Positions 55,537 to 62,919 of a stretch of 64,000 nt of DNA are shown here, piece by piece. This DNA comes from CAWIOX01 sp963837775 (GTDB taxonomy: Bacteria; Pseudomonadota; Gammaproteobacteria; Burkholderiales; Burkholderiaceae_D), in contig CAWIOX010000030.1 of assembly GCA_963837775.1 (NCBI GenBank), positions 372,001 to 436,000 on the forward strand. Reading direction: 5' to 3'. The position numbers and the translations under genes were made by a program. The notes beneath the pieces are model-generated. The model had not been told where the DNA came from. It was given only the letters and a program-made list of their open reading frames with translations, and ran no database searches. Every line of letters starts with the position of its first letter. The first letter of the stretch is position 1.

Positions 55537-55876
55537 ATGAGGAAAATTCTTGTCATGATGGCAGCCATCGTTGTCGCAGCTCAGGTGCAGGCCAAATTGC
55601 CCGCGCCGACGGAAGAAGCCAAAACCAAGGCGCTTGAGAGCCAAGGCGAAAGCCGCATGGTCGGATAAGGTGGCAGCCTATCAATTGTGCAAGGCACAGG
55701 ATAAGGTTGCTGCTCAGTACCTGAGCGCCAAGGGGCCGGAGGCGAAGCCGGCGACGGCGACGGCGCCATGCCAGGAGCCGGGGCCCTACGTTTCCCCTGC
55801 AATGGCAACTAGCGTAACATCTGCAGCGGAGCCATCAGCTCCTCTGCCTGTCGTGACGGCAGTCCCTAAAAAATAA
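55537..55876 (+). CDS. small exported protein (frameshifted)
   Basis: About 113 residues with one break near 55640. The signal peptide is RKILVMMAAIVVAAQVQA; after it PAPTEEAKTKALE leads, across the break, into AKAAWSDKVAAYQLCKAQDKVAAQYL. A Pro/Ala/Thr-rich tail has two Cys in total. Probably periplasmic; no family recognised. GCAAGG precedes the ATG. Lies between the gamma subunit and the DUF4399 gene on one strand. Confidence 0.6.
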
Positions 55877-55887
55877 AGGAATTGATA

Positions 55888-56298
55888 ATGAAACTACGAG
55901 CATTGATTGCCATTCTTGGTGTCGCGACTGCACTGACCGCGTGTGTTTCAACCAAGACGGATCAAGTCCCGTCCGTTTCATTCATCGAGCCGGTTGATGG
56001 TGCGGTGGTGTCGAGTCCGTTCAAGGTCAAGTTCGCCGTTGCCGGGATGGAGATAAAGCCTGCCGGCGAGATCGTGCCCAATACCGGTCATCACCACTTG
56101 TTCATCGACGGCGTGAGCGCACCACAGGGCGAAACGATTCTGTCTGACAGTCAGCATATGCATTTTGGCAAGGGCCAGACCGAGACGCAGGTTTCCTTGC
56201 CCCCCGGCCCGCATACATTGACGATGCAGTTCGCGAATGGCGGGCATCAGTCATATGGACCTGGCATGAGCCGCACCATCACCATCACGGTGAAGTAA
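55888..56298 (+). CDS. DUF4399 lipoprotein
   Basis: 136 residues. Lipobox GVATALTAC, then VSFIEPVDGAVVSSPFKVKFAVAGMEIKPAGE, NTGHHHLFIDG, DSQHMHFGKGQTE and LPPGPHTLTMQFANGGHQSYGPGMS, the typical DUF4399 pattern with clustered His and Met that could bind copper, though that is inference. AAAGGAAT precedes the ATG at 55888; the TTG two codons earlier is less likely. Ends 3 bp before fdhD. Confidence 0.82.
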   Translation: MKLRALIAILGVATALTACVSTKTDQVPSVSFIEPVDGAVVSSPFKVKFAVAGMEIKPAGEIVPNTGHHHLFIDGVSAPQGETILSDSQHMHFGKGQTETQVSLPPGPHTLTMQFANGGHQSYGPGMSRTITITVK

Positions 56299-56301
56299 GT
56301 C

Positions 56302-57165
56302 ATGTCCAAGTCGTTGCGCCCGATTCTTTCCAATGCAGTCGCCAGCCTGACTTATCCGGTCGAGGTGGTGGATGAGCAGGGGCGCATAACGACCATCCAT
56401 ATCCCGGCCGAGCGCCCGCTGACGGTGTATCTGGACAAGCGCGAACTGGTGACGCTGATGACCTTGGGCGGCGCGCCTGAAGCCCTGATTCTCGGCTATT
56501 TGCGCAATCAGCGGCTGGTCAGGTCGATTGAGGATATCGCTTCGGTGCAGGTCGACTGGGAGGTGGAGGCGGTCGCCATCACCACCCGCAACGGCGTCGA
56601 CAATATCGAAGAGCGCACCTCGAAGCGGGTCATTACGACCGGCTGCGGCCAGGGTTCGGTTTTCGGCGGCCTGATGGATGAGGTCGATGCAATTACCTTG
56701 CCCGAGGAGGCGCGTCTGACGCAGTCGACGCTGTATCGCATCGTCGACCTGATCCGCACCCAATCCTCTATCTATAAGCAAGCCGGTTCGGTGCATGGCT
56801 GCGCACTGTTTTCGGCTGAGGGCGAATTGCTGTACTTCATTGAGGATGTGGGCCGGCATAATGCGGTCGATTCGATTGCCGGGAAAATGTGGCTGGATGG
56901 CGTCAGCGGCCACGACAAGGTGTTTTACACCACCGGCCGCCTGACTTCCGAGATGGTGATCAAGGGCGCGCAGATGGGCATTCCCTTTCTGCTGTCGCGT
57001 TCCGGCACCACCCAGATGGGCCATGCAGTCGCGCAACGCGTCGGCATGACGCTGGTGGCGCGCTGCACCGGCAAGCATTTCCTGCTGCTGACCGGCAAGC
57101 ATCGCCTGATCGCCGAGCCGCATTTGCTGGATGACGTAACTGCCAAATCACTCAAGCTGGCGTAA
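56302..57165 (+). CDS. fdhD: formate dehydrogenase accessory sulfurtransferase FdhD
   Basis: 287 residues, unbroken. Conserved: ERPLTVYLDKRELVTLMTLGGAPEALILGYL, VITTGCGQGSVFG and FYTTGRLTSEMVIKGAQMGIPFLLSRSGTT. FdhD hands sulfur from IscS to the Mo-bis-MGD cofactor of formate dehydrogenase. In E. coli two Cys (CxxC) are at the active loop; here only the first remains (TGCGQG), as in a subset of homologues. Last gene of the locus. Confidence 0.94.
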   Translation: MSKSLRPILSNAVASLTYPVEVVDEQGRITTIHIPAERPLTVYLDKRELVTLMTLGGAPEALILGYLRNQRLVRSIEDIASVQVDWEVEAVAITTRNGVDNIEERTSKRVITTGCGQGSVFGGLMDEVDAITLPEEARLTQSTLYRIVDLIRTQSSIYKQAGSVHGCALFSAEGELLYFIEDVGRHNAVDSIAGKMWLDGVSGHDKVFYTTGRLTSEMVIKGAQMGIPFLLSRSGTTQMGHAVAQRVGMTLVARCTGKHFLLLTGKHRLIAEPHLLDDVTAKSLKLA

Positions 57166-57267
57166 TTCCATTTCTAAATCAACCGTGCACTTTGTCGGCT
57201 TCGCTTGCCGTACCTGCGTACTGTCTGCGCTTCGCCTTCGCGTTCACGATTGATTTAGAAAAGGAAT
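57165..57267. repeat. 103-bp palindromic element between fdhD and gltX
   Basis: Arms of 23 nt at 57165-57187 and 57245-57267 (ATTCC.TTTCTAAATCAA.CGTG and complement, two mismatches) enclose a ~57-base GC-rich centre with smaller inverted repeats (CTTCGC, GTAC..GTAC). The left arm starts at the last base of the fdhD stop. Confidence 0.8.
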
Positions 57268-57307
57268 AAGTCGGCAAGTCCTGGTTTCGCCGCTGTGGGC
57301 AACGCGG

Positions 57308-57360
57308 TAAAATGGTGTTTTTATCTATGACGGCTTTGGTGAACAAGGCCGTTTTTATTT
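57308..57360 (+). promoter_or_regulatory. gltX promoter and terminator-like leader hairpin
   Basis: TAAAAT at 57308-57313 fits a -10. The hairpin 57330-57352 (ACGGCTTTG with CAAGGCCGT, one G-U) is followed by a T-rich run to 57360, and the gltX ATG comes 4 bases later with no visible SD. This looks like an attenuator in a ~45-nt leader. Confidence 0.5.
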
Positions 57361-57363
57361 GCC

Positions 57364-58763
57364 ATGACCACCACCGTCCGCACCCGTTTTGCTCCCAGCC
57401 CAACCGGCTATCTCCATCTAGGCGGCGCGCGCACCGCGCTGTTCTCCTGGGCCTATGCCCGCCATTTCGGCGGCACTTTCATCTTGCGTATCGAGGATAC
57501 CGATCTGGAGCGTTCCACGCCGGAAGCGGTGCAAGCCATCATCGAGGGCATGCAATGGCTCGGCCTGAGTCATGACGAAGGTCCGTTTTACCAGATGCAG
57601 CGGATGGACCGCTATCGCGAGGTGGTCGCGCAGATGCTGGCCGCCGGCACCGCCTATTACTGCTATTCGTCGCCGGAAGAAGTCGAAGCGATGCGCGAGC
57701 GTCAGCGCGCCGCCGGCGAAAAGCCGCGTTACGACGGTACATGGCGGCCGGAAGCCGGCAAGACCTTGCCTGCGATTCCGGAAGGGCGCAAACCTGTGGT
57801 GCGTTTCAAGAACCCGCTGGAAGGCGAGGTCAGCTGGGACGACGTGGTCAAAGGCACCATCACCATCGCCAACCGCGAAATGGATGATCTGGTCATCGCC
57901 CGGCCGGACGGCACGCCGACTTACAATTTCTGCGTCGTGATCGATGACTGGGACATGCAGATCACCCACGTGATCCGGGGCGATGACCATGTCAACAACA
58001 CGCCGCGCCAGATCAATATCCTGAAAGCGCTGGGCGGCACTCTGCCGCTGTACGGCCATGTGCCGATGATCCTGGGTTCGGATGGCGAAAAGCTGTCCAA
58101 GCGCCATGGCGCGGTCAGCGTGATGGATTATCCGGCGCAAGGCTATTTGCCGGAAGCGATGCTGAATTATCTGGCGCGTCTGGGCTGGAGCCACGGCGAT
58201 GATGAAGTGTTCTCGATGGAGCAGTTCTGCGCATGGTTCGATCTCGATCATCTGTCGAAATCGCCGGCCCAGTTCAATCCGGAAAAACTGGCTTGGCTGA
58301 ACAACCATTACATCAAGCTGGCCGACAATGCGCGGCTTGGCGGGCCTGGTGCAGCCGCTGCTGGAAAAGGACGGTGCGGATTTCAATGGCGCGCCCGAGG
58401 TGCAGGCGGTGATCGCGCTTGATGAAGGAGCGCGCCAACACGATCAATGAACTGGCCGATGCTGCGATGCTGTTTTATCGTCAGCCGGCACCGGATGCTG
58501 CGCTGCTGGCGCAGCACCTGACGGATGCGGCGAAACTGGCGCTGGCCGACTATGCGCAGCGCTGCGAAACGGTCGAATGGAAAAAGGACGCGTTGTCGGC
58601 GATGCTGAAAGAAGTGCTGGCAACGCATAAGCTGAAAATGCCGCAAATGGCGATGCCTTTGCGTTTGCTGATTACCGGCCAATTGCAGACGCCGTCGATA
58701 GACGCTGTGGTGGCACTGTTTGCGCGCGAAGTGGTTTTGGCGCGTCTGGCCAAATACTTATAG
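57364..58763 (+). CDS. gltX: glutamyl-tRNA synthetase GltX (two frameshifts)
   Basis: About 466 residues with breaks near 58338 and 58420. RFAPSPTGYLHLGGARTALFSW has the HIGH-type motif, IEDTDLERS follows, and GEKLSKRHGAVSV is the KMSKS-type loop. The frames after the breaks give LVQPLLEKDGADFNGAPEVQAV and then MKERANTINELADAAMLF to a normal C-terminus at ARLAKYL. An essential enzyme, so the breaks must be artefacts or the gene would be dead. Followed directly by tRNA genes, including two for its substrate tRNA-Glu. Confidence 0.95.
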
Positions 58764-58780
58764 TTTTTCTTAAAGTAAAT

Positions 58781-58809
58781 TTGCATCTTTGAAATTGGCT
58801 TGCTATAAT
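58781..58809 (+). promoter_or_regulatory. promoter of the tRNA-Ala/Glu/Glu unit
   Basis: TTGCAT (58781-58786), 17 bp, TATAAT (58804-58809), 15 bp upstream of tRNA-Ala. Confidence 0.82.
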
Positions 58810-58824
58810 TTTGTTTCTTCGCAA

Positions 58825-58900
<76 letters not shown>

Positions 58901-58941
58901 GCGTAAGAAGAAGTAAAGTTGTTGTTAGTAGCAAGCTTAGT

Positions 58942-59017
58942 GTCCCCATCGTCTAGAGGCCTAGGACATCACCCTTTCACGGTGAGTACAGGGGTTCGAA
59001 TCCCCTTGGGGACGCCA
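58942..59017 (+). tRNA. tRNA-Glu (TTC), copy 1
   Basis: 76 nt including CCA. Acceptor GTCCCCA / TGGGGAC, anticodon loop CTTTCAC giving TTC. Confidence 0.97.
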
Positions 59018-59081
59018 GCAAATCTCGATGTTTGAGTTGCCGGCGTCAAGCAAGTTTGCAAAGCAGTACGGACAGGTTTCT

Positions 59082-59157
59082 GTCCCCATCGTCTAGAGGC
59101 CTAGGACATCACCCTTTCACGGTGAGTACAGGGGTTCGAATCCCCTTGGGGACGCCA
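59082..59157 (+). tRNA. tRNA-Glu (TTC), copy 2
   Basis: Identical to copy 1 base for base, 64 nt downstream of it. The spacers differ. Confidence 0.97.
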
Positions 59158-59161
59158 ATAT

Positions 59162-59192
59162 AAAAAAGCCACGCTTCTGCGTGGCTTTTTTT
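59162..59192 (+). terminator. terminator of the tRNA unit
   Basis: AAAAAGCCACGC pairs with GCGTGGCTTTTT around TTCT, and a T-run follows. Confidence 0.94.
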
Positions 59193-59399
59193 ATGTGCGC
59201 TCGATCTGGTTCGGCATTGCCGGGAATAGCTCGGCACTGTCAATAAACTTTGTCCTGCATCGCCGACGCTCCCGACAGAATCAGGCTGGCACAGGGATTC
59301 CGGCTGCGTCCAGTCGGTAGCACAGGGCCCGTTCGCCCCAACATGCGTCACTGGTCTGCGTGGTTTGTATGGATGGCTTGACTGCGAATAATCGATCCC

Positions 59400-59470
59400 A
59401 TGGTCTTTCCTCAAGCACTAGCCCTGTTCTGCCGCGTCGCCGGTAACTATGGCGATAAGGGTGTTTGCCG
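59400..59470 (+). pseudogene. relic of an earP-like 5' end
   Basis: An in-frame ATG segment reads QALALFCRVAGNYGDKGVCRQM. The start of the real EarP in this window reads SLALFCKVVDNYGDIGICWRL. The match covers ~20 residues and then ends; the frame runs into the efp terminator. It is on the opposite strand to the intact earP and convergent to efp. Confidence 0.7.
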
Positions 59471-59481
59471 GCAGATGGGCG

Positions 59482-59515
59482 AAAAAAAACGCTGCGGAAA
59501 ATCGGCAGCGTTTTT
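59482..59515. terminator. efp terminator
   Basis: AAAAACGCTGC pairs with GCAGCGTTTTT around a 9-nt loop. Symmetric A and T runs; it lies 16 bp past the efp stop. Confidence 0.88.
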
Positions 59516-59531
59516 AGTCGTCAGGCTGAAA

Positions 59532-60107
59532 TTAGTTGCGCACTACTTTTTTGAATTCATTGGTGCGCGTATCAATTTCAATCATGTCATCCTGGCTGAC
59601 AAACAATGGCACTGGAACGGTGTGGCGATACGCTTCGATTGCATTTTCAATCTTGGCTTCTTTCAATACGTTGCCCGAAGTATTGCCTTTAACTGCGGGT
59701 TCCGAGTACACGATTTGGCGAACGATCGTCGTTGGCAGTTCGACTGAAATTGCTTTGCCGTCGTAAAAAATAGCTTCGCATTCCATGCCGTCTTTCAGGT
59801 AGTGCAGCGCATCACCCAGGTTCTCGCCTTCAATTTCATACTGTTCGTAGTCGGAGTCCATGAATACATACAATGGATCGGCGAAATAAGAATAGGTCAC
59901 AGCTTTTTTGTCGAGTACGACGACGTCAAACTTGTCGTCGCCGCGGAAAACGTTTTCCTGAGGGCTATTTGTCAAAAGATTCTTCATCTTCCACTTATAG
60001 GTGAAGCCCGTGCGGCTCGAGCCGTTGACATCAGAGCGCAAGACGATCATAGGCTTACTGTCAACCATGATAATGTTGCCAACACGAATTTCTTTTGCAG
60101 GTTTCAT
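59532..60107 (-). CDS. efp: translation elongation factor P
   Basis: 191 residues with three beta-barrel domains. Residue 32 is Arg (GSSRTG loop), as expected of EF-P modified by arginine rhamnosylation rather than lysylation. DVVVLDKKAVTYSYFADPLYVFMDSDYEQYEI is domain II. Relieves ribosome stalling at polyproline. It follows earP, which encodes the modifying enzyme, on the same strand. Confidence 0.96.
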   Translation of the reverse strand: MKPAKEIRVGNIIMVDSKPMIVLRSDVNGSSRTGFTYKWKMKNLLTNSPQENVFRGDDKFDVVVLDKKAVTYSYFADPLYVFMDSDYEQYEIEGENLGDALHYLKDGMECEAIFYDGKAISVELPTTIVRQIVYSEPAVKGNTSGNVLKEAKIENAIEAYRHTVPVPLFVSQDDMIEIDTRTNEFKKVVRN

Positions 60108-60248
60108 AGCGAATATACGTAAAAAGGTGGTTGCATAAAAATCATCTGTGGCCTGCTGGCAAAAAGCACCGCAAGCCCACGTTTGATTGAATCTTATAAT
60201 GCGTTAAAAATTAGCGGTATATTTTAACACCCATTTTTGAATACTCCC

Positions 60249-61416
60249 TTACTGAACTGTTTCGGCAAACTTCAGTAAATTGGATGCCAGGTCGCCATTT
60301 GCCAACAGCTGGCGCTGCCAATCGATGGACATGATGGTAATTTTTTGCATGTCGGCTTCAAGCGGTGGCCATATTGCGGCCCAATCGACTGCTGCGTTCG
60401 TGGCAGTCGTGGCAGCATTCCAGCCCAAAGAGAATTCGCTCAAGCCCTCTGTTCTTGCTGCATAGCACTGCAAAAATGCGTTCAATTTAACGTGGTGCAA
60501 GTCTTTGTCTTGTGGGTAGATATGCCAGATAAAAGGTTTGCCCGCCCACTGTGCGCGAACGAAGGAATCCTCTCCCCGCACAAAATTGAGATCGCATGCC
60601 CATAACAGTTTGTCGTAATCAGGCTGGGGAACAAAAGGCAGCACACGCACGGTTAATGCACCGCGGGTCGCGCTGGTTCCCGCCTTCGCAGCTTGTCCAA
60701 GAAATGCCTGCACTGCATCGACAGCAACACCTTCCGGCACCAGGCAGGTAATCGCCGTGCCGCACCTTTGCCATGCATCAAATAATGCCGAAACCGGTGC
60801 CTGCGGATAGCAAAACAAGGAGACCTTCAGGGATGCCATCTCTGCTGGCGTGACGCCAAATTGCCCGAGAAAAGCTGCCATTGCAGCTTGATCATGTTGA
60901 AATGTCTGGCGCTGTTGTTGCAATTCGGATTCGAGCAGCAGACCGCCGGTTTTGTTGGTAAAACCGGGAAAGAAAAAATATTTTGTCAAAGACAGTGGTT
61001 GAGGCGACGGCAATGCATGGCAACCTTCCACCCACTCTTCCGCGCTAAGGCCTTCCAGATTCAGCCACACCGGATGCGGTGTGCGCTGCTGCCATCGCCG
61101 CAATATACGCAGGCGGTATGTCACAGGCAAAAAACTCAATCACGATATCGGCCACATCACTGGCCGCAAACACGCCGTTCTGATCGCGCCAATGGCGCAC
61201 CGTCACAGTGCCGATCTGTTGTTCGTCGCGGTCGATGGCGACTTCCGGGCAAATCCGCTGAAAACTGCGCAAATCGTCCACCCACAAGGTGACGGCGATG
61301 CGATGTTCCTGCTCCAGTTGCCGTGCCAGACGCCAGCAAATCCCAATGTCGCCATAGTTGTCAACGACTTTGCAAAACAATGCCAGCGATGTTGTTTGAT
61401 GCTCTTTCAGATGCAT
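60249..61416 (-). CDS. earP: EF-P arginine rhamnosyltransferase EarP (frameshifted)
   Basis: About 388 residues with one break near 61085. The N-terminal part has SLALFCKVVDNYGDIGICWRLARQL, the EarP signature with the catalytic Asp residues, and VIEFFACDIPPAYIAAM. After the break come PVWLNLEGLSAEEWVEGCHALPSPQP and KYFFFPGFTNKTGGLL, then RGEDSFVRAQWAGKPFIWHIYPQDKDLHHVKL, the dTDP-rhamnose site. Transfers rhamnose to Arg32 of EF-P in the cytoplasm. ATG 61416 chosen over a TTG at 61431. Confidence 0.92.
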
Positions 61417-61502
61417 TTTTTGGTGGTTCAAGATTCAAATTCCAACAGTGTAATGTAATAATTGCCATCCTCCGTAGCTGGCGGCCGGTGTCGCGGGCAA
61501 TA

Positions 61503-61576
61503 AAATATACTGCACCCTGTATTTTTAAATACCCAATGAATATAAGCGGGAATCGCATGATTTAATGCCATACCCC
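61503..61576 (+). repeat. 75-bp intergenic repeat, copy 9
   Basis: Forward copy: AAATATACTGC, CCTGTATTTTT, CCCAATGAATATAAGCGGG, CATACCCC. Its C-rich end is 14 nt from the cydX stop at 61591. Confidence 0.9.
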
Positions 61577-61590
61577 GCCAATATTGAAAA

Positions 61591-61758
61591 TTACCGGCCC
61601 CGGCCGGACTCTTGCTCGCGGCGTGCGCGCTCGAAGCGTTCCTGCGTCTGCGCTTCGTCGCGCTCGCCGAACGCGTAATTGGCTTCCAGCCACATCACGT
61701 TGATGATGCCGAACGCCAGTGCCAGGCCGATGCCCAGAATCCAGTTGAAATACCACAT
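61591..61758 (-). CDS. cydX: cytochrome bd oxidase small subunit CydX
   Basis: 55 residues: MWYFNWILGIGLALAFGIINVMWLEA is a single membrane helix typical of CydX/CbdX, followed by a charged tail (ERDEAQTQERFERARREQ) longer than in E. coli (37 residues). It stabilises the CydAB heme site. It starts 9 bp after the cydB stop. Confidence 0.9.
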   Translation of the reverse strand: MWYFNWILGIGLALAFGIINVMWLEANYAFGERDEAQTQERFERARREQESGRGR

Positions 61759-61767
61759 GCGGCTCTC

Positions 61768-62907
61768 CTAGTAAGCGGTGTGTTCGTTGTCGCGGATGTG
61801 CGTGGCGTCGATCTTGCCGCGCATCACGCGATAGACCCAGCCGGTGTACAGGATGATGATCGGCAGCATGATCACCACCACCCAGAACATGATGCCCAGG
61901 CTCTTGTGGCTGGCCACCGCATCCCATGCGGTCAGGCTGCTGTTCGGGTCCAGCGAGGACGGCATCACGAACGGGAACAGCGATGCGCCTGCGGTCAGGA
62001 TCACCATCGCCACCGACAGTCCGCTGCTGAGAAAGGCGGCCAGCGCGCGTTTCGACGCTGTGAAGAACAGGCACATCATCGCCCCGGCAAGACCCAATGC
62101 GGGCAAGGCCCACATTGCCGGCCAGCGCGCGTAGTTATCCATCCAGGCGCCGCGCGCCAGTTCCACCGTCTTGGCCACCGGCATGAACGCGGTATTGACG
62201 TCCGGCATCGCCACGATGCGAAAGCCGTTGATGCCGGTCGCGACCCAGATCCCCGCCAGCACGAAGCAGGTGATGGTCGCCACCGACGCGATGGCTGCCG
62301 CCTTGCGCGCCCGCTGCGCGACCACGCCGTCGGTCTTGACCTGCAGGAAAGCCGCGCCGTGCATCAGCAGCATCGCCACGCTGAGCGCGCCGGCCAGCAG
62401 CCCGAACGGATTGAGCAGGCCGAACAAGCCGCCGACATATTCCAGCCGCATGCTGTCGTCGTAATGGAAGGGCACGCCCAGCAGCAGGTTGCCGAACGCG
62501 ACGCCGAAGATCAGCGGCGGCACCAGGCCGCCGGCAAACAGGCCCCAGTCCCAGGCATTGCGCCAGCGCGCATCGGCCAGCTTGCTGCGGTAATCGAAGC
62601 CGACCGGACGCAGGAACAGCGAGAACAGCAGCAGCATCAGCGCGCTGTAAAAGCCGGAAAACGCCGCCGCATACACCAGCGGCCAGGCCGCAAACAGCGC
62701 GCCGCCGGCGGTGATGAACCAGGTCTGGTTGCCTTCCCAGGTCGGGCCGATCGCGTTGATGACGATGCGGCGCTCGGTGTCGTTCTTGCCGACGAAGGGC
62801 AGCAGCATGCCGACCCCGAAATCGAAGCCGTCGGTCAGCGCGAAGCCGATCAGCAGCACGCCGACGAAGCCCCACCAGATCACTTTCAAGGTTTCGTAAT
62901 CGAACAT
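61768..62907 (-). CDS. cydB: cytochrome bd ubiquinol oxidase subunit II
   Basis: 379 residues with eight or nine helices. It starts MFDYETLKVIWWGFVGVLLIGFALTDGFDFGVGMLLPFVGKNDTERRIVINAIGPTWEGNQTWFI, the normal CydB N-terminus, and ends YTGWVYRVMRGKID. Unbroken. Partner of CydA in the high-affinity terminal oxidase. Lies 12 bp after cydA. Confidence 0.96.
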   Translation of the reverse strand: MFDYETLKVIWWGFVGVLLIGFALTDGFDFGVGMLLPFVGKNDTERRIVINAIGPTWEGNQTWFITAGGALFAAWPLVYAAAFSGFYSALMLLLFSLFLRPVGFDYRSKLADARWRNAWDWGLFAGGLVPPLIFGVAFGNLLLGVPFHYDDSMRLEYVGGLFGLLNPFGLLAGALSVAMLLMHGAAFLQVKTDGVVAQRARKAAAIASVATITCFVLAGIWVATGINGFRIVAMPDVNTAFMPVAKTVELARGAWMDNYARWPAMWALPALGLAGAMMCLFFTASKRALAAFLSSGLSVAMVILTAGASLFPFVMPSSLDPNSSLTAWDAVASHKSLGIMFWVVVIMLPIIILYTGWVYRVMRGKIDATHIRDNEHTAY

Positions 62908-62919
62908 GGCGGCTGACTC

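Larger units (their letters stand above)
59158..59531. other. intergenic region between tRNA-Glu and efp
   Basis: 374 bases. Contains the tRNA operon terminator, ~200 bases with nothing recognised, an earP-like relic and the efp terminator. Confidence 0.6.

Noticed and set aside
57364..58763. gltX as a pseudogene
   Set aside because: All catalytic motifs are intact, two small indels near the 3' end explain the breaks, and the enzyme is essential.
59109..59414. 101-residue minus-strand frame over tRNA-Glu
   Set aside because: Overlaps a tRNA and yields the GIRTPVLTVKG peptide that arises from translating the tRNA complement; a well-known false gene.
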